Shown: piece by piece, positions 36,339-47,013 of the stretch
How the letters are laid out: each line of letters opens with the position of its first letter
Numbering within the stretch: the first letter of the stretch is position 1
Assembly (NCBI GenBank): GCA_032158295.1
Contig: CM063247.1
Coordinates: 14,114,009-14,178,008 of the forward strand
Length of the DNA stretch: 64,000 nucleotides
Direction of reading: 5' to 3'
Source: Pycnopodia helianthoides
Lineage: Eukaryota; Echinodermata; Asteroidea; Forcipulatida; Asteriidae
Program-made: the position numbers and the translations under genes
The notes under the pieces: generated by a model
What the model saw: the letters and a program-made list of their open reading frames with translations, nothing else
Told to the model about the DNA's origin: nothing
Databases searched by the model: none

Positions 36339-36556
36339 CTGTGGGGTTGACCACCATTGTCAGCATCCCTGGGGAGGAGGACCTTCCCACCGTACAGAGG
36401 GCTGGTGTTCTCCTTGCCGTGGTTCGACCTCGCTGACGCCCGTGGGGAGCTGCCGGGGGTGGAGTGCTGGCTGGATATGCTCTCCGAGTCTGATGTACTG
36501 GAGGCCGTCTGGCTGAGAGTTTGGTGATGGTGGCGTAAACGATGCCGATGCTTCCT
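36339..36556 (-). CDS. Exon e: His/Arg-rich then Ser-rich linker
   Basis: The acceptor is TTGTTAG before 36556 and the donor is GTGAGT after 36339 (218 bases, phase 0 in, phase 2 out). This frame reads RKHRHRLRHHHQ, then SSTSDSESISSQHSTPGSSP, then RASARSNHGKENTSPLYGG. It is a basic/His cluster followed by a Ser/Thr/Asp stretch with many possible phosphorylation sites. I chose this frame because its phases match exons d and f. The longer open frame in another register (36360-36563) does not fit them. A second AG two bases inside the exon (TTAGAG) would shift the frame. No known domain is seen. Confidence 0.75.
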
Positions 36557-36624
36557 CTAACAAGAGAACAAAATATTACAACAAGTTAAACAAAATATCC
36601 TTACATCAGTTTACCCTTATATAG

Positions 36625-36757
36625 AGGTTTTTCAGCTGACGTCACTGGCCATCTTGCCGGTCATGGTTACGGTAATGAACTGTGATCTTGCCGCTGGTCA
36701 TTGACCGGCAATATGGCGTCTCAAACACACAGTCACATTATAACAGGGGTACACTGT
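36625..36757 (+). repeat. TIR element TATAGAGGTTTTTCAGCTGA, 3' decayed
   Basis: Shares TATAGAGGTTTTTCAGCTGA, CGTCACTGGCCATCTTGCCG and GGCAATATGGCGTCTCAAAC with 38001-38174. The right inverted end is lost. Confidence 0.8.
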
Positions 36758-37310
36758 AAATTTTAGAGAAACGACAACAATACATACTAATACATACAAT
36801 TTTAGCACCTTATGCATCGCAGAAAATACATAACCAACAAACATTTATACTGAAACTACATGTACAAGCAAATTGTAAATATATTATGCAGACAAAACAA
36901 CTAAAATGCATCAAAAGTAAACTTACAAGTTTCCTATTAAAGGCTCTAGAATTTTTTATTTTATTTTACAAATTTGTGACTAGAAACATGGCTACCTCCA
37001 TGCTAGAAGATTTAAGAATTGTAAAAGAGCATCGTGATTTTTAAACATTCAGAATGTATTTGCTACAGCCCTGCGTAATTAACAATACCAGAGCGCCCTC
37101 AATGGCTGCCCCAGATAGAGCATTTCTCACAACGCATAAAAGTAAAAGCGGATACATGCATTGTTCACAAGGTACACGACACAGAGTTTGCATTTTGTCA
37201 AACTAGTAACATCCGTCTAATTTGAGAAATCAAGATAACCTTAAAAAGTGAAAATCAATTTGATTGTTAATATTTCGTTGATATGTGAGTAATGATATTA
37301 TTTACTATAA

Positions 37311-37571
37311 TAGACCTTTCGGCCGAATGTTAGCAAAATCATTAAATCATGTTAACAGATGTCGTGACCAAACTCAACATTTCTGCCAACTTTCAATTAA
37401 AAAGAACACATCCCATGATTGGTTGCTTTGTATCCAACAAATTCAACAGTTTTTATGAATATTCGTGTAACATTGTAACAAACTGTGGCTATCCGTTTTT
37501 GCTTTGCATAGTTTTCCAACCTTGATTGGCAAAAACTTGGGCTGTGACGTTGCAAAAGAAAAGGTCTATAG
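37311..37571 (+). repeat. TIR element TAGACCTTTC, 261 bp
   Basis: The ends TAGACCTTTC and GAAAAGGTCTATAG are inverted. The interior GATTGGTTGCTTTGT and CTTGGGCTGTGACGTTGC is shared with 9800-10020. Confidence 0.75.
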
Positions 37572-38000
37572 CCTTCAACATTTGTTTCTTAGCCTGAAAT
37601 TTAAACGTGTCTACCTCCTTTAATATCAATGATTGTGCAAACTCTTGGCAGTGCACCCCCCCCCTCCCACTGATTTAGCCTAAAGCCAATTGTTTCCAAT
37701 AGAAACTAAATCAATATTATCAGATTTTCCATACACATTTGGAATATTCCCCGATGTACACTGCGAGGGAAGACAGAGCGAGGTGCCAGCCAAAACCTGT
37801 CAAACTTCTGCAAACCCAATCCATTGATTCATTCCCACCTCTACGATTAGTGCTTTTCCATTTAAGTTATAACATCTCTCAATCCTCTTTTGTATCCTTG
37901 ATTATTTTTTTTACATCTTTTTGTCAAAAGAAATATTCCAGAAGGATTATTCAGTGTTAAAGCCAAGGATTTGTATGAAAGAACAATCTGAAAAAAATAA

Positions 38001-38174
38001 ACTATAGAGGTTTTTCAGCTGACGTCACTGGCCCCGCCTACCGCAACGGCAGCCATCTTGCCGGTCATGGTTACGGTCATGAACTGTGGTCTTGCTGCTG
38101 GTCATTGACCGGCAATATGGCGTCTCAAACACACAGTCACGTGATAACATCACGTGACTGTCAAACCTCTATAG
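38001..38174 (+). repeat. TIR element CTATAGAGGTTT, 174 bp, with CRE/E-box words
   Basis: The ends ACTATAGAGGTTT and AAACCTCTATAG are inverted. It contains GCTGACGTCACTGG, GCCATCTTGCC, and a hairpin TCACGTGATAACATCACGTG. Confidence 0.85.
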
Positions 38175-38628
38175 AGAAATTATTCACCCAATCCCTACAC
38201 TAATTTTTATTCCTTTCGCAATAATTCAAAATGATCTCTAAAGATGACTGATTTTAAACCAGCGGCGGTTCATGCATGAACACATTTTACAAATGTGCGG
38301 CTAATTCTAAAAGTTAGCTTGCATAACTCTCTACACCTTCTCTTTAAGATTTCAACTTAGACATGTTAGAAGGGCAACATTTCTTGTTTGTCTATCGTGG
38401 GAATTTCCACAAGATTTAAAAGTCAAAAGGTCAAAATGTAGCTGCATGTTGGATCTGTTATTTATATCATTATTTGATTTGATAAGCACAAGGTAAACCT
38501 TCCTACTGAATTAAGTCATCACTTTTCTTGATTATTTATGGTTTTCGCGAAAGGGAAATGCTTTCAACATCTTAAAGAAGAGGTATATTTTTTTTAGGAG
38601 TGGGTTGGAAATGTCTTGTTTTTTTCAT

Positions 38629-39160
38629 TTAAAGGCAGTGGATACTTTTGGTAATTACTCAAGAAATACATTACCATAAAAACTCACACGTGAGAGCTGC
38701 TGATTGTATAAAACATTGTGAGAAGCGACTCCCTCTGAAGTAATGTAAGTTTTGAGAAAGAGGTAACTTCTCACTGAAATATTTTAATCTGAAAAAAGGC
38801 TTCAAGCATGAAGCCTTTCTCAGGCATTTGAAAGCACACAATTCTATGCAACAAGGGTGTTTTTTATTTCATTATTTTCTTGTAACTTTGATAACCAATT
38901 GAGCCCAAATTTTCACAGGTGTGTTATTTTATGCATATGTTGGGATACACCAAGTGAGGATACAGGGCTCGATTTCACAAAGAGTTCAGACTGATCGTAA
39001 CTGCAACTCCATCGCAGTTGCTTAGCAAAGAGTGATGTCACAATACAAATCACTATGGTAGTACTGATAACTAATCTTAAGACATGTAAGAGGAATCTTA
39101 GTGCTTTGTGAAATCGACCCCTGGTCTTTGAAAATTACCAAAAGTATATCCTGCCTTTAA
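38629..39160 (+). repeat. TTAA-bounded MITE with a nested CWG element
   Basis: TTAAAGGCAGTGGATACTTT at the left and AAAAGTATATCCTGCCTTT then AA at the right. The interior hairpin GGCTTCAAGCATGAAGCC is visible. Interrupted at 38963-39123. Confidence 0.9.
38966..39120. repeat. Nested CWG MITE (GGGTCGATTTCA type), 155 bp
   Basis: Starts GGCTCGATTTCACAAAGAG and ends CTTTGTGAAATCGACCC. Flanks are CAG (38963-38965) and CTG (39121-39123). The uninterrupted host reads GATACTGG at this point, so CTG was the target. Confidence 0.88.
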
Positions 39161-39384
39161 AGGAACTACAGTGTTTGCGATTTTGAGAACAATGACTGAA
39201 AGTTAAAGTTTATTCCAACTGTCATGAGGGACTTTCCCAATGAAATCACTTTATTCTAATTTCCCTGCCCTCTCAAGGAATAAAAGAAATGAGCGTTCCT
39301 AACTATTTTTTATTAATTTCTTCCTCTACAACAAGAGCACCATTCCAAGAAAGTCTTTAAGAATGAATGTTGGGTTGAACAAGG

Positions 39385-39535
39385 AACTGGCACCTGCAAA
39401 CAAAGACATTGACAAAATAGGGAGACCGCCAACATCGGGGCTAGATAGCTCAGTTGGTAGAGCACCGGCACGTTCATCCGGAGGGCGCAGGTCCAAGTCC
39501 CGCTCTAGTCAACTTTTCCATGTTCAACCCAAATC
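39385..39535 (+). repeat. tRNA-Lys-like SINE, best copy
   Basis: Leader AACAAAGACATTGACAAAAT and GGGAGACCGCC; head 39437-39511 GGGGCTAGATAGCTCAGTTG and GTAGAGCACCGGCACG with B box GGTCCAAGTCC; tail CCATGTTCAACCCAAATC. Confidence 0.8.
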
Positions 39536-39814
39536 ATTTAACACTCACTTAGTCAGTTTCCCTTGTGATTCATTGGTTGAATTAGTTCTTAATACACTTT
39601 TATATTCTTTCAGACCAAGATGGTTTGCATTAATGTAACCATCCACAGAAGAATGATGAATTATCCTTTATCCGGTTTGTTTGAAATCAGCACAAGATTG
39701 ATCTCAAGATGCATATCAATCTTACTTGCTAAGCAACGTGTGATGTCACAGTACAAATCACTACGGCGATATTGTCAACTCATCTTAAGATGAATCTCCG
39801 TGATGAATCTCCAG

Positions 39815-40005
39815 GCCCAATTTCATAGAGCTGCTTAAGCACAAAAAGTAGCCGAGTACAAATGGAATTATGCTTACCAGAATAAGGTTACCAGCCAAAA
39901 TAGCATGTCACATGCACAATATGCGACTGTATCCCTGTTTTCTTTTGCTTAGCAGAACATTTTAAAGTACTGTTTGCTGCTTAGGCGGTTCTATGAAATT
40001 CGGCC
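39815..40005 (+). repeat. CWG MITE, 191 bp, CAG/CAG target duplication
   Basis: CAG at 39812-39814 and 40006-40008. GCCCAATTTCATAGAGCTGC at the left, GTTCTATGAAATTCGGCC at the right. Confidence 0.9.
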
Positions 40006-40159
40006 CAGGATTGTTTTAAAATTAGATATCTGAACAAGATAGACAAACAGACTTTTATAAATGTTTCAAGTTCTCTTGAAAAAATGTGCACCTTCATGTA
40101 CCTAGTATTAAAATGGAATAGCTTTTTAGATAAATTTTAAAAGAAATATTAACATGGCC

Positions 40160-40465
40160 GTTAGGGCAGTCAGAGTGGCGTAGTGGTATTCTTGCCTGCC
40201 CCTTCCACCTCTGGGGGACCCCGGTTCAAATCACACCGGGGCACTACGGGGATTGGGTTTTTCAGTCCCTGCCCGATTGCGTGGGTTTCCCCTGGAATAT
40301 TTCTCTGGGGTTTTTTCCTCCCACACCTAAAACTGAAACTTCCTTCATTTGTCTTCTCTCCACGGGGTTCTTGGCTACTATATTGATTAAGTTCGCTTTT
40401 TGAGAGTCCTTGGATTCACAACCAGAATAAATGATATAAAATTACATGAAATGAAATGAAATGAA
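40160..40465 (+). repeat. tRNA-Gly-like-headed SINE with (AAATG)n tail
   Basis: Head AGAGTGGCGTAGTGGTATTC and TTGCCTGCCCC (Gly-like A box); B box CCGGTTCAAATCAC. Body CGATTGCGTGGGTTTCC, CTCCCACACCTAAAACTG, GGGTTCTTGGCTACTAT; tail ACATGAAATGAAATGAAATG. Confidence 0.75.
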
Positions 40466-40493
40466 ACGGCTTTAGAGAGGGTCACCCCTCCCT

Positions 40494-40834
40494 TTAAAGG
40501 CCCTGTACACTATTGGTAAGATCGAAAAACAAAACGTTCACAGATTCACACATAACTTACATGATTTAAAGTAAGTAATGGTAGAAAAGGTTCCTTAAAA
40601 TATTTCTGCCTAAAATGCTATCGTTTCTGAGAAACAGTAAAACAATAGTAGTTATCGCGCGCGATAATTTAAAAAAACAGAAAACACATAAGATCTCTTT
40701 TCACTATTTTCTCGTGACCTCGATGACCAATTGAGCTCAAACTTTCACAGGTTTGTTTGTTCGTGCATATGTTTAATCACACAAAATGTGGACACTGATT
40801 TTGAACTGTTACCAAAAGTGTATAATACCTTTAA
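40494..40834 (+). repeat. TTAA-bounded MITE, GTACACTATTGGTA family (341 bp)
   Basis: TTAAAGGCCCTGTACACTAT at the left, AAAAGTGTATAATACCTTT then AA at the right. Interior hairpin TTATCGCGCGCGATAA. Confidence 0.92.
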
Positions 40835-41084
40835 AGTAATTCTGGTTGAAGTAAACGTGGAGAACGTACAGGAAACAGAGACAGACAATACACAGGTTAA
40901 GCACACTACCCCTCTACCCTAGAAGTGACTCATAGTTGGTGATTGGTCAGGCAGCAGGAGTATAACCACAGGTACACAGGTTGAGTTTACATGCCTTCAC
41001 AATCTCTTAGATTTCTATCTAGTAGGGGCGGGCTTTCTCTGCAAATCAACCCTGGATTGGGCTGGAATATTCAAGGCGATATGC

Positions 41085-41235
41085 CCCGGTCTGGAATCAA
41101 GCGGAGGCCGTGGCCTCTGTTCCCTTTTTGTCTTGGCCTTGGTGCCACTTCAAAAGTTGCCCACAGACTTTAAGGTTTTCCGAATGAAAGTGCCCTTTGC
41201 CAAATGAAAAGTGGCCTTGCTCTCTGTGCAACTTG
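41085..41235 (-). repeat. CAGGCCTGGAATT-family repeat
   Basis: The plus strand reads GGAGGCCGTGGCCTCTG, GTCTTGGCCTTGGTGCC and GAAAGTGCCCTTTGC, the complement of 11926-12091. Confidence 0.78.
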
Positions 41236-42523
41236 TCAAATAATAGAGGGCAGTGTTCATATTTTGATACGACCGCTATTAGCAATTTTGTTATGTTTCA
41301 ATCAATCGTTGCCATAGGACATGGAGCTACCTACCAGATTGTGTCTACGCTTTGATCAACATTCTTTACTTTGGTAAACACCAGATCATGACAGAACATT
41401 AACAAATCTTTTAGTTAGATTTTACACACTCTGCCAAATTCCTTGTTTGACATGATAAATACTCAGGAAAGTGTCTTTTGAATCAATAACCCCCCAAAAC
41501 AACAACATCAAAACAAACCACCCCCACCCCCCCCCCCCCAAAAACAGTGACTTTACAAAAAACTTTCGCAAAAACTGCATGTATTCCAGTGAGGAAGCTA
41601 TGTGGTTGACATCGAACTCCCTCGACTCGCGTCAAAAAATAATGAAAGAATAGGAACATCCTGTCCATGCATTTCTCCCAAATCCACAAAACCAACCGTC
41701 TTATCCACCTGCAATATCTCCGCATAGGTCAGTGACCCCCCCCCCCCCCCCAGCATACCTGGTGGTTACCAGGATTTAGAAGTCAAAGGCTAATCTTGTA
41801 AATGCATCAAACCAACTGGTACTTGGTGGTACTGTTAAACTCAAAAACAGCTGTGCTCAATTCATAATGCTGTGTTGTTGAAATACCAAAGTTGAAACAA
41901 CACTAATCTTCTTTTGTGAATTCGTCTTATAATAAAATAAAAAAAAGTAAATTTGTCTTTGTTCAACCCAAAATTGATTAAAAAAGCTTCCCGTTATATG
42001 TCAACATAATTATGATAAGACAAATTGATTCTGAAAGGTTATATTATTTCCAAAAGAATAAGCTCTTTTTCAGAACTGTTGACTTAAGAGAGTTTTCAAA
42101 GTCAAAGAGTCAAGAAATTTAAAACAACAGGCACAGATCAGAGGCGCAGAATTCCATGGTAACCCAGTCCCATGGAAGCAGCCGTGACTCTCTAAAGACT
42201 CAAGTTGGCGGTAGCGATAATTACCCGGTACCCACCACTATGATTGGTGTTCCGCTGTTGACCAGACTAACATATGGCTTCGGTTTCCAGTATCTTTACA
42301 AAACCCTCTAGGCTTTCCTTTATACTTTTTAACTCCAGGCCAATTCTCCCCTCACCTTTAACTGAAAAATTACTCCTTTATGATTTTCCTAATATGATTT
42401 GACAGTGTACTCATAAAGCTGGAAGTAATCTGAAGATCGTAGGACGTGATTTTTGTTGCTAGACAATGTATAATACAAATCAATTAAATAAGAAAGCAAC
42501 CGTTAAGTTCCAAATAATTCCCT

Positions 42524-42924
42524 TTAAAGGAACATTACAGAATTGGTTTTTGCTAACAAAACAGTTGCTGGCAGTGTAAGCACTTTACAACACATGTATG
42601 TAATCCACCATATACATAAACTGACAAACCTGTAGAAGTTTGAGATCGATCGGCCATCTGGGTCATGAGAAAATAGTGAAAAACCGATTACACATTTGCA
42701 TGAAATCATACAGGTTCAACAAATTAAAATGCTCACTGAGCGATAAACTCCAATCGAAAAATTAGTTTATTCATTTCTCATCAAATATGGCATTTCAGAC
42801 AGAAATATTTCAAGGGATGTTTTCTACTATCATCATCATTAAACCGTGTAAGTTTTAGGTAAATCTGTGATCAAAAGTTTTTTTTACAAGTTTTGTTCTT
42901 ACCAATTCTGTAATGTTCCTTTAA
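42524..42924 (+). repeat. TTAA-bounded MITE, AGGAACATTACAG family (401 bp)
   Basis: TTAA ends with inverted termini. Shares GCTAACAAAACAGTTGCTGG and GCTCACTGAGCGATAAACTC with the other copies. Confidence 0.92.
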
Positions 42925-42989
42925 GATCACGTGCAGTTCATTCATACAAAATTGCTATTGTCAAAGTTCTGACAACGTTTAGTTGTCAG

Positions 42990-43224
42990 GGCACAATTTC
43001 ATGGCTCTGCTTACCGCCAAATTCTGCGCTTGCGGTCACCATTCTTTGCTTACAGGGCAAGCGCCAGATTTCTGCCCAAGCTGTGTAAGCGAAGATGCCG
43101 TGACTTGAATATGCACGTGCGCAGCAAAACTCCCTGCTACTGAAATACGCTCAAACGAACGCTGAATTCCCTGCTTCCGAAGCCCATTCTTTGCTTATGG
43201 TAAGCAGAGCCGTGAAATTGGGCC
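42990..43224 (+). repeat. CWG MITE subfamily 2, 235 bp
   Basis: Left flank CAG, right flank TAG. GGCACAATTTCATGGCTCTG at the left and CAGAGCCGTGAAATTGGGCC at the right. Confidence 0.85.
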
Positions 43225-43594
43225 TAGGTGTTTCCACAAACATGGGGGTGGCGGGGGGGGGGGGGTTACTCCATGTCACATAAAGCAGCCATGGTTTTTA
43301 AATATTTGAAGATATCGCTACTTCCCGCTCCAAATTTTCTGAGAGAAAAATGACACCTGACCGAAAGATTAATTTGGTGTGAGACTAGAATGACAGTTTC
43401 CTCGAAGGTTGTCTTGGCCTGATTTGGACATCCTGTCAGGAATTCAGAGAAACTTAGTAGAAATCCTTTTGTAACTTTCACCGACATGTTAAAGTACGTA
43501 GAAATACTCTTCCAAGAAGTTAGGGGTTACAACATACATGCACTCGGGTGGAGTTTCAAAACCACGACCTTTGCCATTCTAGAGCAGATGTCTC

Positions 43595-43775
43595 ACCAAC
43601 TAGACCACCGAGATTGCACGGTAGCTAGAGGCAGTTCGAATCCTATGTTTTAGCAGTGGGTACCGCAACAATTCGATAGATGATAAATTTCCATCGGGGA
43701 TAAAGAATATTACTGGTTTTTTTCACAGAACACGGGAAAGTGCAGAGTAAACAGTGCTTTACCAAACCGAGGCCG
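43595..43775 (-). repeat. tRNA-like SINE, same family as 35741-36070
   Basis: The plus strand reads TCTCACCAACTAGACCACCG and AGATTGCACGGTAGCTAGAG (complement of the A-box region), then ATCGGGGATAAAGAATATTA and a diverged tail. Confidence 0.72.
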
Positions 43776-44054
43776 GAAGAGCAACATAGTCTGATCCCAA
43801 TTTGGTATGATAAGAATTCATATTCATTATTGATATTGCAAATAGGAAACATGACCTGGTTGATCACAGCATGATAAAAGCCATTTTACCTTTCTACTGT
43901 AACAGTCATAAATTCCACCCCCTCAACACCCCCCCCAAAGAAAAAACCACAGCAATGATAATTCCCCTTTGTACACACTTCTTAATCTTAACAATGGCCA
44001 ACATTTAATTTCAAAACCGTCCACCAGGGAAATTATATCAGGCAATGTGTATAC

Positions 44055-44187
44055 CTTTCTTGCGATGACCAGTTGAACGATACTTCCTGAGTTACGAAGG
44101 ATGTCCACTACGTCCTTGTGAATCACTGAGATCAGGCTGTGACCGTTAATCATCAGTATCTCATCACCCTTTTGCAGACGGCCATCC
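44055..44187 (-). CDS. Exon d: PDZ-B, second half
   Basis: Acceptor GGTCAACAG precedes 44187; the first base completes the Arg codon from exon c. The 44 codons read DGRLQKGDEILMINGHSL, then ISVIHKDVVDILRNSG and SIVQLVIARK, which are betaD, betaE, alphaB with the peptide-contacting His (IHKDVV), and betaF. Donor GTATAC (44054-44049) is a weaker match to consensus than the other donors. The exon ends in phase 0 exactly at the end of the PDZ fold. Together with exon c it makes one complete PDZ domain. His at the start of alphaB is the residue that usually selects Ser/Thr at position -2 of the ligand (class I). Confidence 0.92.
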
Positions 44188-44414
44188 CTGTTGACCAACC
44201 CGACAAAAGATATGGGATTAGGTCATGGAGACTAGGGTCACCGGGGAAGAGGGAGAGATTCACAAACTTGTTTGCGGTTACTTTTAAGGAATACTAAAGC
44301 TATAGCCAAAGTGCACGAGCGCCGTCTTAAAAAAACATACCGCAATGCATCTTGGGAAACCGAGTATGGCTACAAAATGAATCAAGCTGCCAAGATGGAC
44401 ACAATGCTGTACTC

Positions 44415-44691
44415 ATAGAGTTATATATAAGAACTAGAGGGCGCACTGGCAATACTGCGTGCACAAACGCGCCGGGACCGCAAGGAGACACGAGCGCCTT
44501 TATGAGGGCAAAATTGATACAAGTATACGATGTGCCTATGGAAAATGCACGCATCACGCGCTCGGTGTTCATGTTGTTGTTTTGCGTACAGTAAAGTAAT
44601 GGTAGTGGTACTTAAAACATGGCCGCACCACCCGCGCGACGAGTCACGTAACTTGGCTAGTGCGCCCTCTAGTTCTTCTATATAACTCTAT
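44415..44691. repeat. MITE with about 31-bp inverted ends, GC-rich interior
   Basis: ATAGAGTTATATATAAGAAC then TAGAGGGCGCAC at the left, and GTGCGCCCTCTAGTTC then TATATAACTCTAT at the right. The interior is much less AT-rich than the intron (GCGCCGGGACCGC, CGCACCACCCGCGCGACG). Confidence 0.88.
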
Positions 44692-44877
44692 GGCTGTTAC
44701 TTTACAAATAGCGATGCCAGGGTTTTTAGAGTTTTGTACGGCATTGCTTCGAAATCAGTGCACCGTGATGGTTGCCGTGTTGCTCTGGCTCGGATTTCAC
44801 CCAGAATCCTTTGCGCTCCGATCATGCGCATTGCGACATGCACGTGGGGGTATTGTAACAACTTATCTGACCAAAAG

Positions 44878-44942
44878 AGTTGCTAAACACACAACGTTGC
44901 TAAGCAATATTTTCTGCTAAGGCAGCTCTATGAAATTGAGCC
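44878..44942 (+). repeat. CWG-type MITE, right end only
   Basis: GTTGCTAAGCAATATTTTCTGC and AGCTCTATGAAATTGAGCC, with right flank CTG. Confidence 0.7.
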
Positions 44943-45405
44943 CTGCTTACCATGATTCTGCAGGAAAGTGTTGGGTCTATTTTCTCCCTTTAAGTACAGA
45001 AACAGGGGAGTGCTGGTTTAAAAAAGTGCTGATTTCATTTTGAAGATTGACTCATATTGCATTGTTTTCCTAAACCGATTGGAACTGTAACCACATGAGG
45101 AAAAACACATTTAACGAATAATTGATTTCCTTTTGTCTCGTGAAATGGGTCAACAGGTTGGTTCTTATAAAAAAACCATCTACCCTTCAATCGTGGAAGT
45201 GGGCAATCAAAAGAGACATTCAACAAACAAGTGTCTGTTTTTTGTTTACTGGTATTTCGGAAAGTTGAGCTTGAGATCAACTGTGTGTACTTGCAACCCT
45301 AAACTCTCAGAATATTGGGCTGTTTTAAACAGCAATGTCATGGGTTACCATGGGAGGCATGGACTACTGACTCTCTTGCGCTAGAATAGTTTGCATTCAC
45401 CTAAC

Positions 45406-45847
45406 TTAAAGGTAAGGTCATAGATTGGTAAATACGCCAACAATTAATGATCATATAAACTTTCTTGGTAAAAAAGGACTGCAGCTGTTGATAGTATCAA
45501 TTTATTTTGAGAAAGGATTCCTTTCGAATGATTTAAAAAAATTCACACCAAAACATTTGAATCTGAGAAACGATTCATGCGCACGAATCATTTCTCAGAT
45601 TTCTGAGGTACCGTGTCCGTTCACGAATGGTGCAGCCAGAGATGTGGTTGGTACCCACTGTCACCTCGTTGAACGTGGATGGATTCAACGTTCTTGTGAA
45701 AATACAGTGACAGTGTTTTGCCGTTTTCTCAGCAAGCAGACACCGTATTCAGCTGAAACTTTCACACGTGAATTTAATTGTATCTTTCTTTATGATTATG
45801 CCTATAAATTACGTTGACTAAAAACCAACCCATGACCCTACCTTTAA
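45406..45847 (+). repeat. TTAA-bounded MITE, 442 bp
   Basis: TTAAAGGTAAGGTCATAG at the left; AACCCATGACCCTACCTTT then AA at the right. Shares CTGCAGCTGTTGATAGTAT and a GAGAAACGATTCATG hairpin. The 130-residue plus-strand frame here is spurious. Confidence 0.85.
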
Positions 45848-46253
45848 GATTTCTTGCTTAGCAAGCTACAATGCAGCTTAGATAATTATTCCAACCTTGT
45901 GAGTTTAGACTGCTGGTTAACTAAGTGCTGAGTCAATCAAGGCCTTGACATTTTTATTCAGTCCTAGACTCATTGCATGCACAACATGTTTTTTAGAAGT
46001 TGTACCCGTATACATGCTACTGTACATGTATATGTCTTGAATGATTCACAATTGGACACTGTGCGACCATCTTGTTTTGTCTTTATAGAAAGTGCAATTG
46101 ACTAAACTGAGGCTGGGGGTACAAAGAGTCGGGACCCAGTTACGTACTGGTGCTAGAAATGTTCTACGGTATACAGGGCACCTGACAAGGCAAGTGGTGA
46201 ATGTTCGTCCACTGTGCAACCATCTTATTTGTCCTGATGAGGTTTGTCATTAT

Positions 46254-46447
46254 CGAAAAGAGAAGGGGTTCGCCCCTTTGATTGGCAGCATATTGCGCCA
46301 CAGCACCTTGTAAACCATTACATGGTGCTACGTATAGGTCAAATACTTCAAAACATAGCTCCACAATACCTTGCAGGAAAATACTGAATGTTGAAGCACC
46401 TTGAGCGTCACTGAGTGACGGATATGAGCGCTATATATAATTATTAT
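46254..46447 (+). repeat. SINE body and tail, second Leu body type
   Basis: AAAAGAGAAGGGGTTCGCCC, GCATATTGCGCCACAGCACC and GTCACTGAGTGACGGATATG match 33200-33390. The head is missing. Confidence 0.82.
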
Positions 46448-46591
46448 AGAGCAAGGACTATCAATCAATCAATCAAACAAAATTTATAAAGTGCCTAAAT
46501 CAAAGGTTTGCTCAAAGGCGCTGAGGCACAGAAGAAATAAATAAGTCATTGATGGTAAGCCTCCTGCAACAAGAGGGCTTTCAGAAGTGTC

Positions 46592-46981
46592 TTAAAGACA
46601 CTGGACACCTTTGGTAATTGTCTCACTTGGTGTATCTCAACATATGCACAAAATAAAAAACCTGTGAAAATTTGAACTCAATTGGTCGTCGAAGTTGCGA
46701 GATAATAATGGAAGAATAAACACCCTTGTCCATGTTATCACACGAAGTTGTGTGCTTTCAGATGCTTGATTTCAATTTCGAGACCCCACGTGTGAGGTCT
46801 CAAAATCAATTCAAATATTTTACTGAGAAATTACTTCTTTCTCAAAAACTACGTTACTTCAGAGGGAGCCGTTTCTCACAATGTTTGATTCTATCAACAG
46901 CTCTCCATTGCTCATTACCAAGTAAGTTTTTTATGCTAACAATTATTTTGAGTAATTACCAATAGTGTCCACTGCCTTTAA
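46592..46981 (-). repeat. TTAA-bounded MITE, 390 bp
   Basis: TTAAAGACACTGGACACCTT at the left, CAATAGTGTCCACTGCCTTT then A at the right; hairpin GAGACCCCACGTGTGAGGTC. The intact counterpart of 11020-11562. The preceding 46455-46591 looks like another old repeat. Confidence 0.9.
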
Positions 46982-47013
46982 ATTAATACAGGATGCCTGA
47001 CAGTACTTCTTAC

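Larger units (their letters stand above)
36557..44054 (-). other. Intron between exons e and d (7.5 kb)
   Basis: Carries TIR elements, a nested TTAA/CWG pair at 38629-39160, two tRNA-derived SINEs, and TTAA and CWG MITEs. Unassigned stretches are 36758-37310, 37572-38000, 38175-38628, 41236-42523 and 43776-44054. C runs occur at 41530 and 41736-41751 (16 C). Confidence 0.6.
44188..47013 (-). other. Intron between exons d and c (2.8 kb)
   Basis: Holds a 277-bp MITE with long inverted ends, a partial CWG MITE, two TTAA MITEs and the 3' part of a SINE. The remainder (for example 44943-45405 and 45848-46253) shows nothing recognised. Confidence 0.65.

Noticed and set aside
36360..36563. 67-residue frame as the coding frame of exon e
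   Set aside because: Its phase does not join to exon d or exon f. The alternative frame fits both and has a coherent Ser-rich linker.
39437..39511. Functional tRNA gene (also 27118, 54476, 681, 35906, 40160)
   Set aside because: All have A and B boxes, but they carry shared non-tRNA bodies or tails, mismatched stems and several copies. They are SINE heads.
45425..45817. 130-residue plus-strand frame
   Set aside because: Lies wholly inside the TTAA-bounded MITE 45406-45847; related copies do not keep the frame.
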